Positions 21,373-34,081 of a stretch of 64,000 bases of DNA are shown here, one piece after another. Numbering within the stretch: position 1 is the stretch's first letter; each line of letters opens with the position of its first letter. The position numbers were made by a program, and so were the translations under genes. The DNA comes from Theobroma cacao (taxonomy: Eukaryota; Streptophyta; Magnoliopsida; Malvales; Malvaceae), in NCBI RefSeq assembly GCF_000208745.1, contig NC_030851.1, positions 15,794,444 to 15,858,443 on the forward strand, in the 5' to 3' direction. The notes below the pieces were generated by a model. That model ran no database searches. It saw nothing but the letters and a program-made list of their open reading frames with translations, and was not told the origin of the DNA.

Positions 21373-23930
21373 TGTGAGACCCCAACCTCTATAGGCTTGT
21401 AACTAAGCATAGATGTAATAATACGAGCTAAGGGTAGTTTCGTCATTTTCTCTAATAAGCTCTCAAAAGAAAGTTTTATGATATTTTAAGGTCTAAATAG
21501 GCATAAGACTGCATAAATGACTTGTAATGATGAAAACACGAAGAAAACTAGAAATGATAATAATTGTTCACAACCGGGGCAAAATGGTCATTTTGTAACT
21601 GAGTCAAAACTTTTAAAAGTTTCGCAAACCTGAACATGTCTAGACCATTATGGACTTGGTCTTAGTGTTAAAGAGTAAAAAGATTGCACAAATGGTTGCA
21701 TGAGAACAAGCTAACTAGTCAAGGGTATTTTCATAATTTTACGGGAATGGATAAGTTTGGCCTATCAATATCCTTCTTCCAGCAGCTTCTTCTCCCATTT
21801 TCCAGCAGCTTGTCTTCTTCTTCCTTCTTCCCTCTCACATTTCTTTAAAACCTCCATGGAAGCTTGATATTGAGCTTGCATAATTTTCTCTTTCTAGCTT
21901 TAATTTTCATACCCTTGTGCCCTTTTGACTAGAACCCTTGTATTCTTTCACTCTCTCACTTCAAAACCCTTGGTAAAGCTTGTTTCCATACTTTCTCTCA
22001 CTATCTGGGCATTTTAGAGAGAGAAAGAGAGAATTACCCCATTTGTTTGAAAGCTATTGGAAGGGAATTCAACTACAAAGAAACCCAAGGGTGAGTGATG
22101 AACTAAGCTCGATTTTTAGCTGCAGAAAATGGCTAGTAATTGGGATTATGAGCTGTTTTATTGTTAAGGATGTTCATTCATTTTATAATAATTAAGATAG
22201 TGAACATAGATAGCCATTTAAAGTGGCAATTGAAAGCTAGCTAAGAGATAGCTTTTAGGGTTTATATTATGTGAATTAACATAATGGTGATGTTAATGTA
22301 ATGGTAGGTTCCAACGAAGTTCCATCCTTCCGTTTGGACAATTAGAGAAATTAGAGTCGGTTAAAGGCTCAACAAAATACCAGTGAGTGAACTGCATTCA
22401 AAACTTGTTTTAGGGATATAATGTATTTGCCAAACATTTGAATGAATTATCAAGCTTTCATAAAAACAAGTGCCTTGGGAACAAGCTTTTGATAGATTGT
22501 CTCCATGTTGTGACATGTGACTATTATTGATTCATGCATTACCACATTGTGTTGATATATATATATATATATGTGAATACATTGTTGTGTAATGATATTG
22601 ACTCGACTATGAGCAAGTAAGGAAAGCGCATAACCCGGTGATGACCTAGCCATGTGCGAGTAGGGAGTGCGCATGAGCTGGGAATGATGGGATGGTGTGC
22701 ATGATGGTGATGGGTATATGTATATGTATACATACGTAAACATGTGTATTATAAGAAATTTATGAGTTATGTATATGGATGTAATGTATGTGAAATTCGA
22801 TATGTTAAACTTTGGGAAGTTGTTTTGTATTTCTTATTGGTTTTGAACATTTCAGCAGGGTGGTTTTCTTTGGGAGAATAGGAAATTTTTCATTTGTGCC
22901 CTGTATCTCGCTGCAGTGAGAAACTCTTGGGTTTGAGAGCCTTCACTAGAACTAGTTCTCGCTATAGCAAGAATGAATCTCGCTGAAGCGAGATAGTAAC
23001 TGCAGTGAAAAGGAATCTTGCTGCAGTGAAAAGGAATCTCGCTACAAAGAGAACTCTCTATTTCATCAGTTGAATTCACTGCAGCGAGAAAGAATCTCGC
23101 TGCAGCGAGAAACCTTCGTTCCATTTTGCTATCTCGTGGGGTTTTGCCATATTTTTCCATTTCATTTACACCCTAGTAGAGCATGGACTTCCAACATGTT
23201 TGGGGATTATCTAACTAAGTTTGAAATGAGGAAATTTTGAGAGAAACCCTCGTTCGACTAATAACTTAAATCCCAACGTCGCTGCAGCAAAAATTCATTC
23301 TCGTCGTCGCATTTGACTTGTTAGTGTATCATTGAAGCCTTCATCTTTTAAATTATTGGTTATGTATGGGTTCCTCATTACCAAGTGACTAATCATATAA
23401 GGGTTTAATGAGGGGTTTTTAATATGAATGAAATTAAGTTGCATTGTTTTAAAACAAGTGCATCATGATTTTAAATTATTCCTTATGGTATGCTTGTTTC
23501 CTTCCTTGTTCACTCATTGGGTTTATACTCACCGTTTTTAAACTTCATGTTTTCAGATCGAAAGGCAGCCGATAACTAGGACGAGGTGTCCTTGTAGACT
23601 TGTAACCATCTTTTGGTAGGTGTCTCGACATTCAGTAGCTGTACATTTGTTCGAGTTTCTCCGTTGGAAGTCGAGTATTATTTTGTTGTGTATAGACGAA
23701 CCTAATGTAAATTGTTAAGATACATGTTGTAGACAATGTATATACATTTGTTTGGTATGCCAGTATGAGATGGTAATATGTAGTATTATTTTGATTCTAA
23801 GTTATGAAATGTGACTTAACAATTTATGATGGAATGATAAACATGCCAGATTAATAGGCTTGTTTGGGCTTAGTGGATTACGTCCATTGAGCCCATGCGT
23901 CGGTCATGGCCCGAAATTTGGGTCGTGACA
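21373..23930 (+). repeat. Element C 3' LTR (2,558 bp)
   Basis: Runs from TGTGAGACCCC to GGTCGTGACA. It has a longer palindrome cluster than the 5' copy, with about nine intact or decayed copies between 22903 and 23295. The copy at 23095-23110 is a perfect 16-bp palindrome. An (AT)n run lies at about 22556-22571. Confidence 0.92.
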
Positions 23931-23935
23931 CACCC

Positions 23936-23965
23936 CCCCTCTAGCACATATTATTAGGAACAACA
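23936..23965 (+). repeat. End of element B 5' LTR (beyond C)
   Basis: The bases CTAGCACATATTATTAGG and the final CAACA match the end of the 3' LTR at 38098-38124. This confirms that C sits inside the B LTR. Confidence 0.9.
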
Positions 23966-23967
23966 AG

Positions 23968-23979
23968 TGGTATCAAAGA
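23968..23979 (+). other. Element B primer binding site
   Basis: TGGTATCAAAGA, two differences from the perfect iMet complement, 2 bases after the LTR end. Confidence 0.75.
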
Positions 23980-24023
23980 TAGTTCCTTGTTATTAAGGTG
24001 GAACACCCTTTGGGAGGATCCAA

Positions 24024-25600
24024 ATGGCTCAACTAAAATCAGTAGTGGCTGAGGGATAATCAACAAATAGACCACCTCTGTTTGATGGCTCTAATTACCC
24101 TTATTGGAGCACTAGAATGTCAATCTATATTAGAGCTATAGACTATGAAATGTGGGACATCATAACTGATGGACCTTTTATGCCCTCAACCGTAAATGTG
24201 GTAACAAATGAGTTTATGCAAAAGCAAAGGTCTCAATGGACCGAGGCTGAGACTAAGAAAGTTCAAGTAAATTTTAAGGCCATCAATACATTACATTGTG
24301 CCTTGACCCCCACTGAATTTAACAAAGTCTCAAGCTGTACAACAACTAAACAAGTGTGGGAGAAACTTAAAATAATCCATGAAGGGACTTCTCAAGTAAA
24401 AGAGTCCAAAATTGCCTTCTTAACACATAACTATGAAATGTTCAAAATGGAGCCTGGTGAAGACATCACTAGCATGTTTGATAGGTTTACAAACATCACA
24501 AATAAATTGAGTCAGCTAGGCAAGCCTATTCTTGAACATGAATTAGTAAAGAGACTGCTTAGGAGTCTATAAAAAAATTGGAAGCCTAAAGTGACTATAA
24601 CCCGAGAAGCAAAAGATCTAAATGTTATCACCTTAGATGAGATTTGTGGCTCTCTCCTAACTCATAGGCTGGAGCTTAAAGAGGAAGAAGAAGAAGATAA
24701 AAGGGAAGCAAAGGAAAATAAAAAGAGCATTGCACTTAAAGCCAGCATCCTTGAAGAAGAACTAGAAAAGCTGTCATGCAATGATGATGAAGAGTTAGCT
24801 TTGGTTGCAAGAAAATTCAGAAAGCTTATGGGCAGAAGAAATCGGAGATTAGCTAGAAGAGGGTTTAGAAAAGATCAAGGTGCTTCATGGAAATTCAGAA
24901 ACAAAAATGACTCCATCAAAAAAGAGGAGTTAATTTGCTACGAATGCAAAAAACCTGGCCACTTCAAGTCAGAATGTCCATTGCTGAAAGATGAGACACC
25001 AAAGAAAAATAAGAAATCCAAGAAAGCAGTGGTAGTAGCTGCGTGGTCGGACAGTGACACTTCAAGCTCTGAAGCTGAAAATGAAAAATCTGAGGAAAGA
25101 GCAAACCTCTGCTTGATGGCACAAAATGATGAAACCGAGGTATCCTCATCCCCCTGTGACATTTCTATTGATGATTTACAAGATGAATATGATAGCCTTT
25201 ATGATGAATTTGAAAAACTTTTTTCAAAATACAAAACATTAAAGAAAAAGGCTACATCTCTTGAAAATGATTTGGATAAGTTGAGACAAGAATTCAATTT
25301 TGTTTTTGAGAATAGAAATATTTTGCAAATTCGGTTAGAACACTCAAAAACAAATTTGAAGTTTTAAAATTGGAGCTGGATAATAAGTCTGATGTTGTGC
25401 AGAAATTACTTGATGAAAACACAGCTTTCAAATGTTTGAAAAATGAATCTTCAAAAGGATATGCATACCACAATAAAAATTCTGCTAATGCATTACCTAA
25501 ATGCTACAATTATGGTAAATATGGTCTTTTATCATATGATTGTTTTAAAAAAAGAAATGTGCAGAAAGTTAGAAAAATTTAGGTCCCTAAAGGATCTTAA
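24024..25600 (+). pseudogene. Element B gag (UBN2-type capsid, CCHC knuckle), broken
   Basis: The start is the ATG at 24024. After a stop at 24057-24059 the text RPPLFDGSNYPYWSTRM follows in the same frame, typical of copia gag N-termini of the UBN2 type. The capsid core at 24117-24572 contains KESKIAFLTHNYEMFKMEPG. Another stop lies at 24570-24572, then 24591-25367 continues in the same frame with acidic and basic stretches and an intact knuckle CYECKKPGHFKSEC (about 24939-24980). A frame change near 25365 leads to a second, decayed knuckle (C-Y-N-Y-G-K-Y-G) at about 25500. A long coiled-coil-like acidic region lies between the two knuckles. Confidence 0.9.
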
Positions 25601-25719
25601 GTTGCAACTAACTCTGAAAGACCCATCAAAGCCTGGGTACCTATAAAGAAAAATTGAAGTTTTTTTTATAAGTTGAGCTACACTTAAAGGAGACATGTTC
25701 AAGAGCTCAACTCAAGAAG

Positions 25720-26065
25720 AAGCAGCCTTGGTACATGGATAATGGCTACTCACAGCACATGACAGAAGATGAAATGTTATTTGCTCAACTGGACAAAAGA
25801 AAAGGAGGTACCATATCATTTGGTGATGATTCAAAAGGTAGAATTCATGGGATAGGTACGGTTGGTAAGAACTCCCAAACTCAAATCAGTCATGTGTTGC
25901 TACTTAAGGGTTTGAAGCATAATTTGTTAAGCATTAGTCAATAATGTGACCAAGGATTTAAAGTATGCTTTGATTCAAATAAGTGTGAAGTAATTGACAT
26001 AAGAAGAAACAAAGTCTCATTTATAGGAAAGAGATTGAAAAATATGTATGTAATATTTCTTGAGG
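25720..26065 (+). pseudogene. Element B protease, cut by D
   Basis: The copia protease line reads WYMDNGYSQHMT, where D-S-G-C-S-x-H-M-T is usual, so the catalytic Ser is Asn. It continues with FGDDSKGRIHGIGTVG and LKGLKHNLLSISQ, then a stop (Q followed by TAA). The text breaks at 26065, where solo LTR D starts. The protease-to-integrase linker resumes at 31326. Confidence 0.85.
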
Positions 26066-29000
26066 TGTGAGACCGAGACCTCTATAGGCTCGCAACTAGG
26101 CATAGATGCAATAACACTAGCTAAAGGTAGTTTTGTCATTTCTTTAATAAGACCCTAAAAGTAAGTTTTTAAAGAATATTATGGCTTAAGTAGACCTAAG
26201 GCATAAATGAATGATGAAATACGGGTAAAATGGCGAAGGAAATAAAAATAATGATGATTCCCATGGTAAGGGCAACATGGTCATTTTTCATCTTGGGTCA
26301 AAATTTTAAGTTTTTATTAACTCGAGTATTTTTAGACCTTTGTGGACCTGGCCTCAGTGTCAAAAGAGTAAAAAGATTGCACCAACTATTGGAGAAGAAT
26401 AAGCTAACTTGCTAAGGGCATTTTCGTAATTTAAATGGAGTTGGATAAGCTTGAGCTATAAAAATCAGCTTTCAGCAGCTTCTTTTCACATTTCCAGCAA
26501 CTTATTCTTCTTCTTCCTTCTTCCCTTTCATGTTTCTTCATCCTCCATGGAAGCTTGATATGAAACCTCCATAACCTCTCTTGAAATAGCTCAAATTTTC
26601 AAGCTTTTATGCACTTTTGCATAGAACCCTTGTGCTCTTTCACTCTCTCACTTCAAAACCCTTGATAAGTCTTACTTCCATACTTTCTCTAACTAGTTAG
26701 GCATTTAGAGAGAAAAAGAGAGCTTCAATAAAGGCTTGAAAGTTTTTGGAAAGAATTTCAATTGTAAAGCTACCAAGGTGAGTAGTGAATTAGAATTAAA
26801 CTTTTCTTAGTGTTGAGAATGATTAGTGCTTAAACTTGTGAGTGTCTTGTTGTTGAGGTTGTGCATTCACTTTGGAATGATTAGGATAGTGAAAATAGAT
26901 AGCCAATTAGATGGCAATTAGAAGCTAGTTAAGAGATAGCTTTTAGAATTTACAAGTATTGGAATTGATTTAATTGTGATGTTAACGTGATGATAGGTTC
27001 CAACGAAGCCCCACCGTCCCATTTGGACTATTAGGGAAGTTAGAGTCGACTAAAGGTTCAACAAAATACCGGTGAGTGAACTTGCATTAAAAAGGTTTTG
27101 GGATGTGTATACAAGTATGTTTGATTGAATCCCTAAAGCGTTTTATTTGTTTTATCTTCAAAACACGTTCGGGAACAAGCCTTTGATAAATTGTCTCTAT
27201 TTTATGATATGTGGCTGTTATGGATTCATGTACTACTACATTATGTTGGTATATATATAAATATCTGTTGTGCATTGATAGCTGACATTGTGTGATGATC
27301 ATAACCGTGCGTGTGCACGATGTGGGGGGATGCACATGCCGATGATGACAGTAGTGAGAGAGATGGATAGTGATAGTGCCCGTGATGACAGATGTGGGGG
27401 GATGCACACGATGGCACTAACTATGCACGATGTTGGGGGATGCACACAATGACTCCGACTATGTGCATGATGTAGGGGGATGCACATGAGCTAGCTGGGA
27501 CAATGGTGGTATTGGTGTTTATCTATGTATATATATGTTTATGAAATAAAAGTTCATGATTATGGTATATGGTTGTAATGCATGTGAAAATTTGGCATGT
27601 TGAACTTTGGGAATTTTTAAGTGTTTTATGTTGATTTTTTCATTTAAGCAGGATGGCCTTCTTATTGAGAGAATGGAAACTTTTCTTTGGTGCCCTGTTT
27701 CTCGCTGCAGCGAAAATGATTCTTGCTGTAGTGAGAAACTCTCGGGTTTGAAGGGTTTGCTTGACCTGGTTCTCGCTGCAGCGAGAAATTTGCTGGAGCC
27801 TTTCGCTGTAGCGAGAAACTTTCTGTTTTGGCCACTTGAATCTCGCTGTAATGAGAAACTTTATGTCCGGTATGCTATCTTGCTGATTCTTGCCATATTT
27901 TTCCATTTCATTTACACCATAGTTGATCATCGATTCCTAACATTTAGGGGTTTATTTAATTAAGTTTGAAATGGGGAATTTTAGAGAGAAACCCTCGGTC
28001 AGTTGAGAAACCATCGTCCAGCTAATAACTTGAGCCAAATTTTGCTCCGCTGCAGCGAGGACCCATTGTTTCATATGACTAGCTTGTATATCACTTAAGC
28101 TTTCATTCTTCAAATTCTTTTTTATGTATGGAATCATTACTATCAAGTGATTAATCATTTAAGGGTTTAACGAGGGGTTTTAATAAGAATGAAACTAAAT
28201 TGCATTGTTTTGAAAATAAATGCATCATGATTTCTTTCAACTTTCCCTCTTGTTTGCTTGTTCCCTTCTTATGTTCACTCACTGGGTTTATACTCACCGT
28301 TTTTGACTTCATGTTTTCAGATCAAGAGGCAGTCGATAACTAGGCTGAGGTGCCCTCGTAGATTCGTCTCTTTGGTAGGCATCTCGGCATTCAATAGCCA
28401 TACGTTGCCCAGGTCTCTCCGTTGGAAGTTGAGTACTCTTTTGTTGTGTATAGACAAACCGATGTAAATTATTAAAATATATGTTTAGACAATATATGTA
28501 CACTTTGATTGGTATGCCACTATGAGTTGGCAATGCTTAGTATTATTTTAATTCAAAGTTATGAAATGTGACTTAGCAACTTTGATGGAATGATGAACAG
28601 GTCATATTAATAGGCTTGCTTAGGCTTAGTTGTCACGACCTAAATTTCGGGCCATGATCGGTGCATGGGCCCAATGGACGTAGTCCACTAAGCCCAAGCA
28701 AGCCTATTAATCTGACATGTTCATCATTCCATCATAAACTTTTAAGTCACATTTCTTAACTTAGGATCAAAGTAATATTAAACATTGCCACTTCATACTA
28801 GCATACTAAACAAGTGTATATACGTTGTCTACAACATGTATCTTAATAATTTACATTACGTTTGTCTATACACAACAAAAGAATACTCGACTTCCAACAG
28901 AGGGACTCGAACGAATATATAGCTACTGAATGCCGAGACACCTACCAAAAGATGGATACAAGTCTACAAGGACACCTCGTCCTAGTTGTCGACTGTCTCG

Positions 29001-31325
29001 TGATCTGAAAACATGAAATTGAAAACGGTGAGTATAAACCCAGTGAGTGAACAAAGAAGGGAACAAGCAACCATAAGGGAGAATTTAAAATCATGATGCA
29101 CTTGTTTTAAAATAATACAATTTAATTTCATTCATATTGAAAACCCCTCATAAAACCCTTAAATATTAATCACTTGGTAATGATGAACCCATACATAACA
29201 AATAATTTGAAAAATGAAGCCTTCAGTGATACACAAGCAGGTCAAATGCGACAACGAATCTTCGCTGTAGCGAAAAGGCATTCTCGCATTTTAAACTTAC
29301 TCATTGGGATTAAGTTATTTGCCGAACGAGGGTTCCTTAACTGGCCGAGGGTTTCTCACCAAACTTACTCATTTTAAACTTAATTCACTTATTCTTTAAT
29401 GTTGGAAGTCCAAGCTCAACTATGGTACCAAAGAAATGGAAAATGGAGTAGCAACCAAACCAAAAAGGAAACAAAACAGAAAGTTTTTTGTTGAAGCGAG
29501 ATTCATTCTCACTGCAGTGAAATTTTGGTCCCAAAACAGAATGTTTCTCGCTACAGCGAGAATGCATTTTCATTGCAGTGAGAACCAAACTGGTGAGGCT
29601 TTCAAAAACCCGAGAGTTTCTCGCTGCAGCGAGAACAGATCAACATGAACAAGATCTCCATTCCCTCAATAAAAGCCATCTTGCTAAAATGACACCGACA
29701 ACATGAAACACATGAAATCCCCCAAAGCGCAATGTATCTAATTTCACATACATTTCAATCATATATCATATTCATGCCCTTTCATTTCATAAGTAAAGAT
29801 ATGCATACATATATAAATAACATCCATATCATCATAATCACACTCGGTTTATGTACATCCCCCCACATCGTGCACATAGCCTGCGCCATCATGTGCATCC
29901 CCCCACATCGTGCACAATCAGTGCCATTTGTACATCCCCCCACATCCTGCACACAGGCACTAGCATCATCCACCTATCACACCACCATCATCACTGGCCT
30001 GTGCATCCCCCCACATCGTGCACACACACGGTTACAATCATCATACACAATGTCAACTATCATGCACAACATATATATATCATCATGATGCAATAGTGCA
30101 TGAATCCATAGCAACCACATATCACAACACAAAACCATTTAGCAAAAGCTTGTTCCCAAGGCACTTATTTTAAGAAAAGTTTGTTCAAAATCATTCAATT
30201 GTGTGACAAGTACATTATATTCCCAAACAAGTTTTGAAGGCAGTTCACTCATCGGTATATTGTTGAGCCTTTAGTTGACTCTAATTCCCCTAATGATCCA
30301 ATTGGAAGGATGGGACTTCATTAGAACCTAGAATCACATTAGCATAAGCGATAGGTCAATTCACACACTATAAACTCTAAAAGCTATCTCTTAGCTAGCT
30401 TTCAATTGCCACATTAAATGGGTATCTATGTTCACTATCTTAATCACTATAAGGAATGAACATACTCAACAATAAAACAGCTCATAATCCCAATTACTAG
30501 CCATTATTCACAGCTAAAAATCAAGCTTGGTTCATCACTCACCCTAGGGTTTCTTTGTAGTTGAATTTTCTTTTAATAGCTTCCAAACAAATGGGGTAAT
30601 TCTCTCTTTCTCTTTCTAGAATGCCCAGCTAGTGAGAGAAAGTATGGAAATAAGATTTATCAAGGGTTTTGAAGTGAAAGAGTGAAATAATACAAGGGTT
30701 CTAGTCAAAAGGGCACAAATGTATGAAAACTAGAGCTAAAGAGAGAAAATTATGCAAGCTCCATATCAAGCTTCCATGGAGGTTGGAAGCAATGTGAATT
30801 GGGAGGAGAAGAATAAGAAGAAAAGCTACTGGAAAAAATGGGAGAAGAAGCTGCTGGAACAAAGAGATATTTATAGCCAATCTTATCCATTCCACTTAAA
30901 TTACCAAAATGCCCCTTCACAAATTAACTTACTCTCCTCCAACCCTTTATGAAATCTTTTTACTCCTTTGACACTGAGACAAGGTCCATAATGGTCTAGA
31001 CATGCTTGGGTTTACGAAACTTAAAAAATTTTAACCCGAGGTAAAAATAACCATTTTGCCCCTATAGTGAAAATTATTGTCATTTCTAGTTTTCTTCGTG
31101 TTTTTATCATTACACATCATTTATGCGGTCTTATGCTTATTTAGACCTTAAAATATCATAAAACTTTCTTCTGGGAGCTTATTCAAAAAAATGATAAAAC
31201 TACCCCTGGCCTGTGTTATTGTGTCTATGCCTAGTTACAAGCCTATAGAGGTTGAGGTCTCACATTAGTGGACTACGTCCATTGGGCCCATACGCCGGTC
31301 ATGGCCCTGAATTTGGGTCGTGACA
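26066..31325 (+). mobile_element. Element D: gypsy solo LTR, split by E
   Basis: Starts TGTGAGACCGAGACC and ends GGTCGTGACA, the termini of the C LTR family. It is flanked by a perfect TGAGG duplication (26061-26065 and 31326-31330). No internal region is present, so it is a solo LTR left by LTR-LTR recombination. It interrupts B between protease and integrase. E divides it into 26066-28630 and 31270-31325; the length without E is about 2,620 bp. It carries a hairpin-rich repeat zone at 27300-27490 and palindrome copies between 27700 and 28060. Confidence 0.93.
28631..31264 (-). mobile_element. Element E: gypsy solo LTR in opposite orientation, inside D
   Basis: The plus strand starts TGTCACGACC and ends GGTCTCACA, the reverse of the C/D LTR. 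It is flanked by a perfect TTAGT duplication (28626-28630 and 31265-31269). It is 2,634 bp long and has no coding sequence. It includes a repeat zone of TGCATCCCCCCACATCG-type units at about 29845-30025 and an 18-bp perfect palindrome at 29618-29635. Its position 56 bases before the end of D creates a nearly spacer-free inverted repeat with D. Confidence 0.93.
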
Positions 31326-32300
31326 TGAGGATCTTGAAATAAATGATGAAATATGTTTAGTTGCAAATGCTGATAGTGATAGTTGGTTATGGCATAGGAG
31401 ACTAAGACATGTAAGCTTGCATACCATGTCAAAATTAATTAAGAAAAATCTAGTTGTTGGGTTACCAAATATAAAATTTGAAAGTGACAAAATATGTGAT
31501 GCTTGCCAACTAGGAAAACAAGTTAGAACATCTTTCAAGTCTAAAAAGATTGTGTCAACATCTAAACCTCTTGAAATGCTGCATATTGATCTATTTAGTC
31601 CAATAAGCACAACTAGCTTAGAAGGAAAATCTTATGGCTTTGTAATAGTTGATGATTATTCTAGATATACATGGGTTTATTTTCTTGCTCACAAAAATGA
31701 TGCTTTATCAGCTTTCATAAGTCATTGTAGGAAAGTAGAAAATGAAAAAGAACTAGCCATAGTTAGCATAAGGAGTGATCATGGAGGAGAATTTGAAAGT
31801 GAGGAATTTGAGAAATTTTACAATGAAAAGGGGTTGGATCGCAACTTCTCTACACCTAGAACACCCTAGCAAAATGGAGTTGTAGAAAGGAAAAACCGAA
31901 CCTTAAAAGAAATGGCTAGGACTATGCTATGTGAAAATAACCTACCAAAGTATTTTTGGGCTAAGGTAGTGAACACAGCAGCATATATACTTAATAGAGT
32001 CTCAAAAAGACCCATGTTATCTAAGACACCTTATGAACTCTACAAAGGTAGGAAACCAAACATATCTCACCTAAGGAGCTTTGGTTGTAAGTGCTTTGTA
32101 TTGAATAATGGAAAACAACCCCTAGGGAAGTTTGATGCAAAGAGTGATGAAGCTATACTTTTGGGACATGCATTAAACTCAAAGGCCTATAGGATTTTCA
32201 ACAAAAGGACTTTAACGATAGAAGAATCAATCCATGTAGTTTTTGATGAGTCCAATGCTTTACAAAAAGAAATTCATGATGATGATGATGATGATGATGT
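31326..32300 (+). pseudogene. Element B integrase
   Basis: Pre-integrase zinc region with WLWHRRLRHVSLH and CDACQLGK (31380-31520). The catalytic triad is visible: Asp in LHIDLF (31588-31590), Asp in RSDHGGEFE (31777-31779) and Glu in QNGVVERKNR (31885-31887). A TAG at 31867-31869 stands where a Gln codon (CAG) precedes QNGV. The C-terminal part has YELYKGRKPNISHLRSFGC and ends near a run of seven Asp codons (GAT repeat) at about 32275-32300. The integrase lies before RT, as in all copia elements. Confidence 0.92.
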
Positions 32301-34060
32301 AGAAATTCTAGAAAGACAAATGGAAGTAATGAGCTTAGAAAATAATAAAAATATTGAAGAAAGCTCACCTAGAAGAGAAAATGAAACTCCACTTCTAGAA
32401 AATCTGCAAAGAGCAGAAAATCAGCATGATGATCTTTCAAGGAGTTGGAGATTTGTAAGAGACCACCCACAAGACCAAATAATAGGTGACATTTCACAAG
32501 GAGTTAGAACTAGGAAAGCAACAAGAGAAACTTGTGAGTTTTTAGCCTGTATATCTCAAATTGAGCCTAAAAACTTTGAAGAAGCTAAAAAAGAGGAAAG
32601 TTAGATAATGGCCATGCAAAAAGAACTTGATCAATTCACAAGAAACCATGTATGGTCATTAGTACCTAGACCTTCAAATCACTCTATTGTTGGCACCAAA
32701 TGGGTGTTTAGAAATAAGGTAGATGAGCAAGGAAATGTACTTAGAAATAAAGCTAGATTGGTAGCACAAGGTTACAACCAAGAGGAAGGAATAGACTATG
32801 ATGAAACCTTTGCACCCGTTGCTAGGATTGAAGCCATAAGGTTGTTGTTAGCTTTTGCATGCTTCATGAATTTCAAATTGTACCAAATGGATGTAAAAAG
32901 TGCATTTTTAAATGGATTCATTCAAGAGGAAGTATATGTTGAACAACCACTAGGTTTTTAAGATTTTGAAAAACCAGATCATGTTTTCAAACTCCACAAA
33001 GCCTTGTATGGATTGAAACAAGCTCCTAGAGCTTGGTATGAGAGGCTTTCAAAATTTCTGGTTGAAAAAGGTTATGATAGAGGCAACATTGCTACTACTT
33101 TGTTTATTAAAAGATGTTTAAATGATTTAATTGTTGTGCAAATATATGTGGATGACATTGTATTTGGTGCCATTAATGAGGCTTTGTGCAAGAACTTTGC
33201 AAAAGAAATGTAGGGTGAATTTGAGATGAGCATGATGGCAGAGTTAAAGCACTTTCTTGGTCTTCAAATTAAGCAAAGTGAGGAAGGAATCTTCATCAAC
33301 CAAGAAAGATACACTCGAGATATGCTCAAAAAGTTCGATATGCTGAAGCTCAAATCAATCTCCACACCAATGAGACCATCCACAGAACTTAATCTTGATG
33401 AAAAAGAAAAAATGTAGATCAAAAGCTATATAGAGGTATGATCGGTTCACTACTTTACATAATAGCAACTAGACCAGATATTCATTTTTGTGTGTGTTTG
33501 TGTGCTAGATTTTAGTCACAACCTCAAGAATCACACCTAACAACTGTTAAGAGAATTTTTAGATACCTCTTAGAAACTTAAACTTTAGGATTATGGTATT
33601 CTAGAGAATCATCATTTGATCTTGTAGGCTATTCGGATGCAGACTTTGCAGGAAGCAAAACTAATAGAAAAAGCACTAGTGGAACATGTCAATTTATAGG
33701 TAATATGCTAGTATCATGGTCCAGCAAAAAGCAAAACTCAATGGCTTTATCTACAACAGAAGCAGAGTATATATCACTAGGAAGCTGTTGTGCACAAATT
33801 CTTTGGATTAAACAACAATTAAAAGACTATGGAATGACTATGCATAATGTACCAATATATTGTGATAACACAAGTGCAATTAATATATCAAAAAATCCTA
33901 TACAACACTCTAGAGCAAAACACATTCAAATTAGACATCATTTTGTTAGAGACCATGTAATGAAAAATGATATTAAAATTGAATTTGTGAATACATTGCA
34001 TCAATTAGCTGATATTTTACTAAACCATTGAATGAAGATAGATTCTGTGAAATTAGAAGG
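32301..34060 (+). pseudogene. Element B reverse transcriptase and RNase H
   Basis: After a linker rich in charged residues, RT starts about 32608. It shows [56 protein letters not shown] and the catalytic YVDD at 33145-33156. RNase H shows GYSDADFAGSKTNRKSTSG, ALSTTEAEYISL and YCDNTSAINIS up to about 34030. A frame slip there is followed by the usual pol C-terminus (PLNEDRFCEI) and a stop at about 34081. In-frame stops at about 32602, 32959, 33211 and 33416 replace Trp or Gln codons or lie between conserved residues. Confidence 0.93.
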
Positions 34061-34081
34061 AATTTAGGTATGATTAGTCAG

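Larger units (their letters stand above)
13717..23930 (+). mobile_element. Element C: complete Ty3/gypsy element (Tekay/Del-like chromovirus)
   Basis: 10,214 bp with both LTRs (13717-16225 and 21373-23930), a tRNA-iMet primer site, gag, protease, RT, RNase H, integrase and a purine tract. Flanks are CACCT (13712-13716) and CACCC (23931-23935), a target duplication with one difference. It sits in the 5' LTR of B, about 30 bases from that LTR's end. In the first ~155 aligned bases the two LTRs differ at about ten positions, suggesting an insertion that is not recent. Coding frames carry many stops. Confidence 0.92.

Noticed and set aside
27299..27487. Cys/His/Pro-rich frames in LTRs (27087-27487, 29732-30096, 57625-57954, 63363-63566)
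   Set aside because: They translate the tandem repeat zones of gypsy LTRs in several frames; no coding signal outside the repeats.
14935..30025. CRISPR-like arrays (regular repeats in LTRs)
   Set aside because: Plant nuclear LTR tandem repeats with degenerate units, no cas genes and no unique spacers.
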